DNA from: Magnetococcales bacterium WMHbinv6
GTDB taxonomy: Bacteria > Pseudomonadota > Magnetococcia > Magnetococcales > Magnetaquicoccaceae
NCBI GenBank assembly: GCA_002753135.1
Contig: PDZV01000008.1
Location: 45,295 to 109,294 of the forward strand
Reading direction: 5' to 3'
Length of the DNA: 64,000 nt
This document shows, one piece after another, positions 8,633-16,997 of the stretch (the stretch's first letter is position 1; each line of letters starts with the position of its first letter). The notes below the pieces were generated by a model. It was not told the origin of the DNA. It saw only the letters and a program-made list of their open reading frames with translations, and did no database searches. The translations under genes and the position numbers were made by a program.

Positions 8633-10132
8633 ATGCCTGCATTAAGTATAATGATTCAAGGCACCACCTCCTCCGCAGGAAAATCTTTTGTCACCGCTGC
8701 GTTATGCCGTTTATTGCAGCGTCGCGGCCTTCGTGTTGCCCCGTTCAAACCGCAAAACATGTCGCTCAACAGCGCCGTCACCCCTGAAGGGGGGGAGATC
8801 GGTCGCGCCCAAGCCCTGCAAGCCCAGGCTGCCGGTTTGCCCCCTCATACCGACATGAATCCGATTCTGCTCAAACCCAACAGCGATGTGGGTACGCAAG
8901 TGATCGTCAACGGCCAACCCATCGGCAATATGTCTGCTGCCAGCTATCAACAGTTCAAAGCCACCGCCTTGCCCATCGTTCTCGCCGCCCATGCCCGTCT
9001 GGCAGCACAATATGAGGTTATCGTGATCGAAGGGGCTGGCTCACCGGCAGAAATCAATCTGCGCAGCGGTGACATTGCCAACATGGGCTTTGCGGAAGCG
9101 ATCGATTGTCCGGTCATTCTGGTTGCCGACATTGACCGGGGCGGCGTGTTTGCCCATCTGGTGGGCACTCTGGCGCTGCTCTCCCTCTCGGAACAGCAGC
9201 GGGTGGTCGGCTTTATCATCAACAAATTTCGTGGCGATATTGCCTTGCTGCAACCCGGTCTCGACTGGCTGCAACAGCATACCGGCAAACCGGTCCTGGC
9301 CGTGCTGCCGATGCAATCCGGCCTGACCCTGCCGGAAGAGGACAGTTTTTACACCCGCCAGGCGGCCTCCCTCACCGCCCAGCCTCCGGGTCGGGTGGTG
9401 GTCCCCCGCTTGCCGCGTATCAGCAATCAAACCGATCTGGATCCGTTGCTGGCCCATCCGCAAGTGGCCTTGCATTTGGCGGCAAGCGGGGAGTCTCTTC
9501 CCCCTGCCTTTTTGATCCTTCTGCCGGGCAGCAAAAGCGTGCGTGCCGATCTGGCCTGGCTGCGGCAACAAGGGTGGGAAGCTGCCTTGCAACGTCATCT
9601 GCGCTACGGTGGCAAAATTTTGGGTCTCTGTGGTGGCTTTCAAATGCTGGGAAGCTGGCTGCATGATCCGGAAGGATGGGAAGGCACCCCCGGATCCAGC
9701 CCTGGTTTCGGCTGGCTTAAGTTGCAGACAACGATCAAACCAGAAAAAATTCTCCGTCAACAGCAAGGCACGCTCTGCCTGCCCGGCCAACCACAGGTCT
9801 GTGGCTATGAAATCCATATGGGTATTTCTGAGGGGGAAGCGTTACAAAATCCTGCCCTGTTGTGCCAGGATGGTCAAGCAGAGGGAGCCATCAGCAGCGA
9901 TGGCCAGGTGATGGGCAGTTATCTGCACGGTCTGTTGGATCACCCGCAGGCGTTGGCCGCCATTCTGCAGTGGGCCCAGATCAGTGCCGCACCCTTTGAC
10001 CTGCAACAAGAACAGGAAAAAAGCCTGAACCGGATGGCCGATCTGCTGCAAAGCCGACTGCTGCCAGAGTGGTTGCGTTACATGCGGGTAACCAAATATT
10101 CTGCCAACGATTTATCCACAATCAACACATGA
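8633..10132 (+). CDS. cobQ: Cobyric acid synthase (adenosylcobyrate amidase)
   Basis: A 499-residue enzyme that amidates four side chains of adenosylcobyrinic acid a,c-diamide using glutamine and ATP. The N-terminal P-loop-like domain reads [23 protein letters not shown] and contains [12 protein letters not shown]. The C-terminal class I glutamine-amidotransferase domain has the nucleophile Cys333 in [12 protein letters not shown] and the [10 protein letters not shown] histidine region. Length is normal. No other cobalamin gene adjoins, and the 84-bp upstream gap is too short for a typical cobalamin riboswitch. The last 55 bases overlap the 3' end of a convergent hemerythrin gene. Confidence 0.97.
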   Translation: MPALSIMIQGTTSSAGKSFVTAALCRLLQRRGLRVAPFKPQNMSLNSAVTPEGGEIGRAQALQAQAAGLPPHTDMNPILLKPNSDVGTQVIVNGQPIGNMSAASYQQFKATALPIVLAAHARLAAQYEVIVIEGAGSPAEINLRSGDIANMGFAEAIDCPVILVADIDRGGVFAHLVGTLALLSLSEQQRVVGFIINKFRGDIALLQPGLDWLQQHTGKPVLAVLPMQSGLTLPEEDSFYTRQAASLTAQPPGRVVVPRLPRISNQTDLDPLLAHPQVALHLAASGESLPPAFLILLPGSKSVRADLAWLRQQGWEAALQRHLRYGGKILGLCGGFQMLGSWLHDPEGWEGTPGSSPGFGWLKLQTTIKPEKILRQQQGTLCLPGQPQVCGYEIHMGISEGEALQNPALLCQDGQAEGAISSDGQVMGSYLHGLLDHPQALAAILQWAQISAAPFDLQQEQEKSLNRMADLLQSRLLPEWLRYMRVTKYSANDLSTINT

Positions 10133-10482
10133 TTGATCAACCAATCTTTCAGCAAGGCCACCACCTCCATGACCACCTTGTTCCCCTCCGTGCGATAGAG
10201 AGAGTGCGCCTGATTGGCCTGCTCGATCAATTGCGTATGCTGGCGCTTGTGGGCAATAAACTGGCTGTAGCGATAGCTCTGCATCAAACGTTCTTCATGA
10301 CGAAAGTGCCATGCCGTATAATTGACCAATTCATCCAACAATCGCCCAACCGTCTCCTGGCTCGCCTGCTCATTCAAGGCGCTGATCAGACCATTGAGCA
10401 GAGCAACCAGACGTTGATGGTCATCATCAATCTCGGCCAGGCCGACATGAAAGCTGCTATCCCACGGCAACGGTTGCAACAT
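10078..10482 (-). CDS. Bacteriohemerythrin (copy 1, distal)
   Basis: A 134-residue single-domain hemerythrin that binds O2 at a di-iron site. All expected ligands are present: His22 (DDDHQRL), His59 and Glu63 ([10 protein letters not shown]), His78 and His82 (HKRQH), His118 and Asp123 (NHVLIVD). The ATG at 10482 is used; an in-frame TTG one codon earlier is less likely. It follows its paralogue by 21 bp and is the last gene of the Sia-type operon. Its 3' end overlaps cobQ tail to tail by 55 bases. O2 storage, delivery or sensing are all possible roles. Confidence 0.93.
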   Translation of the reverse strand: MLQPLPWDSSFHVGLAEIDDDHQRLVALLNGLISALNEQASQETVGRLLDELVNYTAWHFRHEERLMQSYRYSQFIAHKRQHTQLIEQANQAHSLYRTEGNKVVMEVVALLKDWLINHVLIVDKSLAEYLVTRM

Positions 10483-10503
10483 CAAAGTAAAATCCCCGCT
10501 TTG

Positions 10504-10908
10504 TCACATATGTTCTACAAGATAGGCGGCCATCTGACGATCGGTCTGCAGCACATGGTGCAACACCCAATCTTTGAGCAGGGCGACCACATCCATGGTC
10601 ATATCCTGCTCTCCGGCCAAAAATTTTTGCTGGAATGAGGTGGCCTCCTGAACCAAATCGGCATGTTCCCGTTTATGCGCCATATAACCGGGAAAACGAT
10701 AGGTTTGCATCAACCGCTCTTCGTGACGAAAATGCCACGCAGTATAACTCAATAAATTTTCTAAAACAACAATAAGCTCTTCCCGTGCCTGATGTTCAGC
10801 AATATGAGTTGCCAACTCATTGAGCAGAGCAATCAGTTTGCGATGGTCCTCATCAATTTCTGCCACCCCCAAAGAGAGCGACGCATCCCACTGCAGAATT
10901 TCCGTCAT
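10504..10908 (-). CDS. Bacteriohemerythrin (copy 2, proximal)
   Basis: A 134-residue hemerythrin in tandem with the next gene. The same ligand positions are intact: His22 (DEDHRKL), His59/Glu63 ([10 protein letters not shown]), His78/His82 (HKREH) and His118/Asp123 (HHVLQTD). The two copies are the same length and align without gaps but differ through the helical linkers, so the duplication is old rather than recent. It begins 24 bp after the phosphatase gene, with AACGGGATG at the start region. Its place in the operon suggests an O2 or NO input to the adjacent signalling proteins, which is inference. Confidence 0.93.
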   Translation of the reverse strand: MTEILQWDASLSLGVAEIDEDHRKLIALLNELATHIAEHQAREELIVVLENLLSYTAWHFRHEERLMQTYRFPGYMAHKREHADLVQEATSFQQKFLAGEQDMTMDVVALLKDWVLHHVLQTDRQMAAYLVEHM

Positions 10909-10932
10909 CCCGTTCTCCGTTCCAACAACCCA

Positions 10933-13503
10933 CTAGGACAGCACCCCCCGAAATCCCATTACCGACACATCATCACGTCGTGTTTCCGCCCCCTGATAAT
11001 CGGACAATGCCTGCCTGATCGCCTGGGCCTGCTCGGCCATGGGAAGCGAACGCAGAGCATGAATCAATTCCATGAAACGAGGTTTACCGAAACTTCTCCT
11101 TTTTTCTCCTCCCAACTGATCGATCAATCCGTCTGAAGTCAGATAATACCCCCACTCCGGGCGCAATTCAACCGCATGGGTGGTAAAGGTGACCCGTCGT
11201 GAGACCCCGCGATAGCCGATACCACTGCGCTCCCCTTTGATCTCACGCACCCCCTCTGTATCGGCAATAAAGAGCGAAAAACGGGCCCCGCTATAGGTTA
11301 ATCGTTGCTCCCTTCCCTGCAGGAAACAGGCACCCAGCTCCAGACCATCATCCGACTCGCCCTCATCCCGATCCTGGCCGAGGGCAAACTGGACCAGATG
11401 GTGCATCCTCTGTAACAAAGTGGCGGTATCTCCGGGTGGTGTCTCCAACAAGGCCTGATCCAGGGCACCATTGGCAATCAGGGTCATGAAGGCCCCCGGT
11501 ACACCGTGACCGGTACAATCGGCCAACACCAGCAGGGTTCCCGTCACCCAGGGCCGATGCCAGTACATATCCCCTCCCACCACATCCCGCGGTTCCCAAA
11601 GCACGAAATAGTCCGGCAGTTCGGCGGCCAGCAACCATTCCGGGGCCAGGATGGAACGTTGGATTCGACTGGCATACAAAATACTGCTGGAAATCAGCTG
11701 CAACGCATCCCGCAACTGTTTTTCCGCCTTTTTGCGCTCGGTAATATCCAATTTGTTGGCCAGATAATGGACCACTTGCTGTTTCTCATCACGAATCGGG
11801 GCGATGGTCATCGCCTCCCAAAACAGTTCGCCGTTTTTCTTGCGATTGAGAACTTCACCGCTCCACGCTTCACCGCGTAGCAGCACACGCCACATCTCCT
11901 GATAGGTCGTTTCCGGCGTTCTGCCGGAACGAATCATCCCGGATGGTTGACCTTGCAACTCTTCCGGCTGATAACCGCTCACCGCACAAAAAGCCGGATT
12001 GACATACTCCATCCGCGCCTGAGGGTCGGTGATGACAATGGCAACCGGACTTTGTTCCACCGCACTGGAAAGAGTACGAATCTGCTGTTCGGAACGACGA
12101 CGGGAACTGATATCGGAATAGGTGCTGACAAAACCACCGCCCGGCAATGGTCCGCCCTTGATCTCCAGGATCACCCCGTTGGGTCGCACCCGTTCAAATT
12201 GGTGCGGATATTTTTCCTCCAATACCGCAATCTTCTGCTGAAAAATCTGTTCGGGATCCCCTGGTCCGAACTCCTGCCGATCAACATAAAAGCGCAACAA
12301 CTCCTGAAAAGTATTGCCCGGCTGCAGCAAATGTTCCGGTATATCCAACAACTCCTTGAAACGATGATTACAAAGAATCAAACGCAATTGACTGTCATAG
12401 GCCACCAACCCCTGCTGCAAATTGGCGATCACCGTCTCCAGCAACACCATCTTGTCGGCCAGTTGATCCTGCAGTTGCAAACGGGCTGTCAACTCCTGTT
12501 GCCGGGCGTGCCTATTTTGCCGGGCCATCCAGACGGCACTGAACAACAAAACACTCAACACAAATCCGGCCAAAAATATCTGCCACTGGGTGCGCACAGA
12601 GAGCCAACCGGCCACATTCTCCAGCAATACCAATCTCCATGGCCCCATCGGATCATGCCATTGAATCTCGGTCTGCGCCAACGCATGCTCCTGACCGTCC
12701 AGCGTAAGCCACTCCCGGTTCAGATCCATCTCCAAAGGTTTGGGAGGTTGCGACTGAAACAGCTTGCCGAACTGCTTGGATTGACTCAACTCGTTTAACA
12801 GGGTCTTGCTGGCCGGAACAGCCAGACGAAAGAGAAAATCGTCACGATCAGCGGCAAAGACCACTCCTTGCGGTGACAACAGCAGACGATGCACCCCATC
12901 GCCCATCATCCAGCGGTCGACGGTATCCGGTTTGACTTTGATTACCACCACACCGACAATCGGCGAATTGTGGGTATGTTCACTATGCACCGGGGCGGCA
13001 AAATAGAATCCCCGTTTGCCATTGGTGGTACCAACCGCCGCATAGACACTGGGCTTGCCATGGATGGCCTGTTGAAAATAGGGGCGAAAGCTCAAATCGT
13101 TCCCTGTCCCCGATTTGCCGCCGGAAGCAACCGTCTGGTAGGCGACAATCGTACCACGCGCATTGGTGACAAAGGCATCTTCACCATCGTACTCTTCCAG
13201 CATGGTGCGCAATAAAGACAACACTTCCAACGCATCCCATGGTATCTGTTCCAAGGCAACCCGTTTGATGGCATCATTGATGATGCCCATCAAAATTGCC
13301 CCACCCATCACCCGACTGTTGATGGTCAACCCTTCAAATTTGCTTTTGTATTCCAGCATCGAATCCTGCAACACCTCGCGATGCTGCAGGCGAACGGTAT
13401 AGCTATAGTAGGACAAGCCTGCCCAACCTGTCGCAAGACTGGCAACAACAACAACAATCACCCAAACCAGGGGGCGCGATGCACGAAAGTCAGACAACAC
13501 CAC
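10933..13503 (-). CDS. Membrane Cache-PAS-PAS-PP2C phosphatase, SiaA-like
   Basis: An 856-residue sensor phosphatase. Order: membrane helix about 12-32; periplasmic double-Cache region about 35-300 (contains FRPYFQQAIHGKPSVYAAVG); second helix about 305-327; a PAS at about 355-460; a second PAS with PAC motif at about 475-600; then a SpoIIE/PP2C domain from about 620 with VVGGDMYWHRP and ADCTGHGVPGAFMTLIANG. In Pseudomonas, SiaA of this type dephosphorylates SiaC. Here the HAMP linker of SiaA is replaced by PAS domains. It starts at GTG 13503 (or the adjacent GTG at 13500) behind GAGAGG, eight bases after the HD-GYP gene. The SiaC substrate is inferred from the operon, not proven. Confidence 0.85.
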   Translation of the reverse strand: MVLSDFRASRPLVWVIVVVVASLATGWAGLSYYSYTVRLQHREVLQDSMLEYKSKFEGLTINSRVMGGAILMGIINDAIKRVALEQIPWDALEVLSLLRTMLEEYDGEDAFVTNARGTIVAYQTVASGGKSGTGNDLSFRPYFQQAIHGKPSVYAAVGTTNGKRGFYFAAPVHSEHTHNSPIVGVVVIKVKPDTVDRWMMGDGVHRLLLSPQGVVFAADRDDFLFRLAVPASKTLLNELSQSKQFGKLFQSQPPKPLEMDLNREWLTLDGQEHALAQTEIQWHDPMGPWRLVLLENVAGWLSVRTQWQIFLAGFVLSVLLFSAVWMARQNRHARQQELTARLQLQDQLADKMVLLETVIANLQQGLVAYDSQLRLILCNHRFKELLDIPEHLLQPGNTFQELLRFYVDRQEFGPGDPEQIFQQKIAVLEEKYPHQFERVRPNGVILEIKGGPLPGGGFVSTYSDISSRRRSEQQIRTLSSAVEQSPVAIVITDPQARMEYVNPAFCAVSGYQPEELQGQPSGMIRSGRTPETTYQEMWRVLLRGEAWSGEVLNRKKNGELFWEAMTIAPIRDEKQQVVHYLANKLDITERKKAEKQLRDALQLISSSILYASRIQRSILAPEWLLAAELPDYFVLWEPRDVVGGDMYWHRPWVTGTLLVLADCTGHGVPGAFMTLIANGALDQALLETPPGDTATLLQRMHHLVQFALGQDRDEGESDDGLELGACFLQGREQRLTYSGARFSLFIADTEGVREIKGERSGIGYRGVSRRVTFTTHAVELRPEWGYYLTSDGLIDQLGGEKRRSFGKPRFMELIHALRSLPMAEQAQAIRQALSDYQGAETRRDDVSVMGFRGVLS

Positions 13504-13511
13504 AACCTCTC

Positions 13512-15578
13512 TTAATCCAGATCACTCAAATAACGGCTGACATCCTCGGTATCCAACTGCTTGGGCATCAGAAAACGATCCGAATATTCCCGCCAGACAC
13601 CGCTGGATAAAAACAGATCAAACAAATCTGCATCAATGTGCTGGTCATCACGCATGAAGCTCATGATGCGCAATGCCTCACTCAAGGTTTTTGGCTTCTT
13701 GTACGGGCGATCGGAGGCCGTCAAGGCCTCAAAAATATCGGCAATCGCCAAAATACGCGCCTGGACCGACATATCCTCTTTGTGCAATTGGCGCGGATAC
13801 CCTTTGCCATCCATCGTTTCATGATGACAACCGGCAAACTCCGGCACGCGCGCCAAATGGGAAGGAAACGGCAACTGTTCCAACATGATGATGGTCTGGA
13901 TCACATGTTCATTCACTTTAAACCGCTCTTCATCGGTCAAAGTGCCTCGGGCGATGCGCAGATTATACAACTCGCCCATATTGAATAAATACTTTGGCGG
14001 CGTCAGGACAATACCGTGTGCCTGTAAATCATAGCGCACCTGTTTTTCGTTGCGGGGCAGAACATGTTCCGGTCGATCGGATAATAGCGGCTCCTGGGCT
14101 GGCAACGGAGCCACCGGCAGTTTGGACAACCGTTGCAGTTCGGCATGCGACAAACCCAGACGATCATCAAAATGGCGTACCCAACGGTGCTGGGCAATCT
14201 GTTCCAAACGCGCCAGCTTTTCCGGTGCCATAAATTCACCGCCGACGTTACACTCGGCAACAAAGGCAAACTCCTCTTCCAAAGCCCGGCACTCCTCCTG
14301 AAAACGGAGCCACAGCGCATCCTTCTGGTCAGGATGGCTCTGGATTTCCTGCAAGCAGGCAATCTGCCGATCGCGACGGATCACCTCAAAACGAGTCCGT
14401 ATCTCATGGATCCGATTGTAGATGGTCTCCAGCTTGGTCGCTTTGTCGACCACATACTCCGGTGTGGTCATTTTGCCGCAATCATGCAGCCACGCCGCCA
14501 GACGGAAGGCACGCCACTCTTCGGCATTCATCTCAAACTCGGCGAAGGGGCCCTCCTCGGCATCACACGCCGCTTGCGCCAAACCCATACAAATTTCTGG
14601 CACCCGCTCGCAATGGCCGCCAGTATAGGGCGATTTGTAGTCAATGGCGGTTGCGGTCAACTGGATGATCGATTCCAGCAACCGTTCCTGGGCTTCGGTG
14701 AGATTTTTGTTTTCCATCGCCACCGCCGCCTGGGCCGCCAACGCCGGAACAAAACCGACCACCTCCTCGGAAAAAGAGATAATCTTGCCGGTCTGCGGCT
14801 TGCGGGCATTGAGCAAAACCAGGACCCCGGTCACCTCTCCCTGGCGCGGTTTGAGCGGCACGGCCAATAACGAGGTCGAACGATAGGCATGCTGTTGATC
14901 AAAACGGTGCAAATCGGCAAACTGATACTCGGTCGATTCATAGCAGTTGTCTATCTGCACCGTACGCTTGGTCAACGCCGCATGGACCAACGGATTAAAA
15001 TAGTTGGGCAAGCCGCTATTCGGGTCGCGCAACGGCAACGCAGGTTCATCAATCTCATCCCCATTGGCGCGATTGAAACGCAACTCCAGGGTGTCGACCG
15101 ATAAAATTTCCGGGAACAACTGCTCTTCGGCATTGCGTACCAACAAAAAGCCGCCATCCGCTGCCGCCAACTCCTTGGCCCCCTGCAGAATCATCTCCAT
15201 GAAGCGCGCCTGATTGCGCTCCATGGAAAGGGCAATCCCCAAACCCACCAGACGTTGCAAACGCCCCTGGGTGATGATCAACTCTTTGGTCCGCTCTTTG
15301 ACCCGCTCTTCCAGGGTCTCGGCATGCCGCTCCAATTTGTGGTGGGCCTTTTCCAACTCTGCCTGTTGTGCTTTGATCTTTTCGTTGGCCAACTTCAACA
15401 CTTCATCACTGCGATCACTCATGCGCACCAGACGGCGCGACACCTTGAACAACCGCTTGTAATCTTCCAACAACTGACGATACGCTGCCGTAAAATCCTG
15501 ACTCTCCCGATTGGCCAATAACAGTTCGGCCTGATCGATTACCGTCTGTTCCGGCTGAAAAGTATCATAATCCAACAT
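13512..15578 (-). CDS. GAF-HD-GYP putative cyclic-di-GMP phosphodiesterase with large insertion
   Basis: A 688-residue soluble protein: N-terminal helical region with a coiled coil (about 60-110), a GAF domain (about 115-305), then an HD-GYP domain. Metal ligands and signature are present: HCERV, HD at about 365 (LHDCGK), a later NEH, HHETMDGKGYP at about 585, and ADIFEALTASDRPY. HD and HH are about 220 residues apart, versus roughly 60-65 in a standard HD-GYP, so an insert of about 155 residues lies inside the catalytic domain. The start chosen is ATG 15578 with GGGGAG upstream; an in-frame GTG at 15605 has no visible ribosome-binding site. Hydrolysis of c-di-GMP is the family expectation. 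Confidence 0.85.
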   Translation of the reverse strand: MLDYDTFQPEQTVIDQAELLLANRESQDFTAAYRQLLEDYKRLFKVSRRLVRMSDRSDEVLKLANEKIKAQQAELEKAHHKLERHAETLEERVKERTKELIITQGRLQRLVGLGIALSMERNQARFMEMILQGAKELAAADGGFLLVRNAEEQLFPEILSVDTLELRFNRANGDEIDEPALPLRDPNSGLPNYFNPLVHAALTKRTVQIDNCYESTEYQFADLHRFDQQHAYRSTSLLAVPLKPRQGEVTGVLVLLNARKPQTGKIISFSEEVVGFVPALAAQAAVAMENKNLTEAQERLLESIIQLTATAIDYKSPYTGGHCERVPEICMGLAQAACDAEEGPFAEFEMNAEEWRAFRLAAWLHDCGKMTTPEYVVDKATKLETIYNRIHEIRTRFEVIRRDRQIACLQEIQSHPDQKDALWLRFQEECRALEEEFAFVAECNVGGEFMAPEKLARLEQIAQHRWVRHFDDRLGLSHAELQRLSKLPVAPLPAQEPLLSDRPEHVLPRNEKQVRYDLQAHGIVLTPPKYLFNMGELYNLRIARGTLTDEERFKVNEHVIQTIIMLEQLPFPSHLARVPEFAGCHHETMDGKGYPRQLHKEDMSVQARILAIADIFEALTASDRPYKKPKTLSEALRIMSFMRDDQHIDADLFDLFLSSGVWREYSDRFLMPKQLDTEDVSRYLSDLD

Positions 15579-15654
15579 GCGTTTGTCCCACTCCCCTGCT
15601 GCCACGACACACTCAAATTGCCATTTTGCCCCGATCCATCAGCAGCTTGTCTGA

Positions 15655-16038
15655 TTAAGCTCCTTTCGCGACCATGCGAAAGCTCGCACGCGCCACATCT
15701 TCGCCAAACTCTTCCCCCAACTCCTGCATGTTGGCGTCATCGGCTTCGTAATGCCAGAAAATTTCAACCTCATTATTTTCCGCCGCCTCATCCAGCAAAT
15801 CAAACAGACCGATCAACACTTTGGCACTGCTGCTGTTGAAATAGATCAGTTCAAAATGAAACTCAATACGTGTCCCTGATAATTGACCGATATGGGCTGC
15901 CAGAGCCCGCACCTTTGGTCCATAAAATTCTGCCACATCCTCGGGATAGGATTCTCCTCGGAGCGCAAACCGATTCTGCGCAAAATCAAACTGTATTTGC
16001 GGTGTGCGGTCGGTTGCTTCAACAAGAATATTTTCCAT
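15655..16038 (-). CDS. siaC: SiaC-family regulatory phosphoprotein (DUF1987)
   Basis: A 127-residue protein matching DUF1987/SiaC: it starts MENILVEATDRTPQIQFDF, has GESYPEDVAEFYGPK, and a central IYFNSSSAKVL segment (Asn68-Ser71). In Pseudomonas aeruginosa SiaC, a Thr in this region is phosphorylated by SiaB and dephosphorylated by SiaA. Here the equivalent residues are serines, so a Ser-phosphorylated version is predicted. Unphosphorylated SiaC binds and activates the diguanylate cyclase SiaD in Pseudomonas; no GGDEF gene is present here. It lies 26 bp after siaB. Confidence 0.9.
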   Translation of the reverse strand: MENILVEATDRTPQIQFDFAQNRFALRGESYPEDVAEFYGPKVRALAAHIGQLSGTRIEFHFELIYFNSSSAKVLIGLFDLLDEAAENNEVEIFWHYEADDANMQELGEEFGEDVARASFRMVAKGA

Positions 16039-16064
16039 GGTCTGTTATTTCACCCCATTCATCA

Positions 16065-16625
16065 CTAAATAAAAGCCTTCAGGCAAAAATAGGCGTATTC
16101 GTCATTGACATCATGAAAATCAAATTGAAAGCCATGTGTCGCATGACGGGCAATATCGACAAAGCCGACACCTGCCCCTTTGCTGCCCTCCGGGGTGGCC
16201 CCGCGCAGCACCTCTTTGTAGAATGCTTTGAGTTGCTCCCGATCCATCCCCTGAATTTTCGTCAAATTGCCGCGCAGGCGTTCCACATCCTGGCGGGCCA
16301 CCATGTTGGCGCAAGAGACAAAATATTTTCCCTGCTTTTGCCCAACCGTGAGCAGACCGTAACGCAACTCCACATCCCCGCCTCTCTCCTGCCGCGCAAC
16401 CGGCTCCACCTCCGACGAGTAGCGGATGACGTTTTGCACCTGTTCAACAAACAAGGTGAATACACCACGGGCAATATTTTTATCGGTTTTATCCATGGCC
16501 ATTTTTTGTTTCAGGGTATTACCGATACTGGACAAAATCTCCTCGGTCATATAGCCGCTGTAACAAAATAAAATCCCCTCCTGGAACAGCAATTCCCGAA
16601 ATTGCAACACCTGCTTGGCCAACAT
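16065..16625 (-). CDS. siaB: SiaB-family protein kinase
   Basis: A 186-residue protein of the SiaB family (DUF6272), GHKL-like kinases that phosphorylate SiaC. Visible elements are the N-box-like FVEQVQNVIRYSSE near residue 65 and a glycine-rich segment KGAGVGFVDIARHATHGF near residue 150. The start ATG at 16625 has GGAGGA upstream. It is the first gene of the six-gene minus-strand operon and is divergent from the small HTH gene at 16812. The promoter for the operon should lie in 16626-16726. Confidence 0.9.
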   Translation of the reverse strand: MLAKQVLQFRELLFQEGILFCYSGYMTEEILSSIGNTLKQKMAMDKTDKNIARGVFTLFVEQVQNVIRYSSEVEPVARQERGGDVELRYGLLTVGQKQGKYFVSCANMVARQDVERLRGNLTKIQGMDREQLKAFYKEVLRGATPEGSKGAGVGFVDIARHATHGFQFDFHDVNDEYAYFCLKAFI

Positions 16626-16726
16626 CCTCCTTCTCCCTTTCTCTTGATGGCATCACCTTTTCCGCACAACACTTCTTGATTACAATACACGATAAGCAGC
16701 ACGCATTGCCAGAGTCTCTCCCCTTG

Positions 16727-16755
16727 TTGACAAAGCGAACAATTTTTTTTATACA
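16727..16755 (+). promoter_or_regulatory. Near-consensus sigma-70 promoter for the 61-residue HTH gene
   Basis: TTGACA (16727-16732) and TATACA (16750-16755) are separated by exactly 17 bases, the optimal spacing. The -10 box is 56 bp upstream of the start codon. It is the best-matching promoter I see in the window. Confidence 0.75.
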
Positions 16756-16811
16756 CTCTTTCGCACACAAGAGAATCGATATTTCGCCAGCAAAAAACAA
16801 GGAGTAAAACC

Positions 16812-16997
16812 ATGACAGAGAGCAACCAGGAAGCGATGCTCAGCGCCAGCCAATTTGCCAAAGAGCTGGGCATCTCGGACGCAAAAGTGAAAAAGGTCAT
16901 CAAAGAGTTGAACCTGGAACCCACCGCCAAAAAGGGAATCTGCTGCTTTTACTCGCGGGCATCTCTGGCCCCGGTCAAGGAAAAACTGGCCCCTTGA
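16812..16997 (+). CDS. 61-residue putative helix-turn-helix protein
   Basis: A short protein with an apparent MerR/excisionase-like HTH at about residues 12-34 (SASQFAKELGISDAKVKKVI) followed by a short basic tail with two cysteines (GICCFYSR). An AAGGAG sits eight bases before the ATG, and a near-consensus promoter lies upstream, so expression is very likely. The last 49 bases overlap the 3' end of the convergent cusA gene. It resembles small DNA-binding proteins with a single winged-helix unit. Target and function are unknown; the divergent sia operon and the convergent pump gene are candidates. Confidence 0.75.
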   Translation: MTESNQEAMLSASQFAKELGISDAKVKKVIKELNLEPTAKKGICCFYSRASLAPVKEKLAP

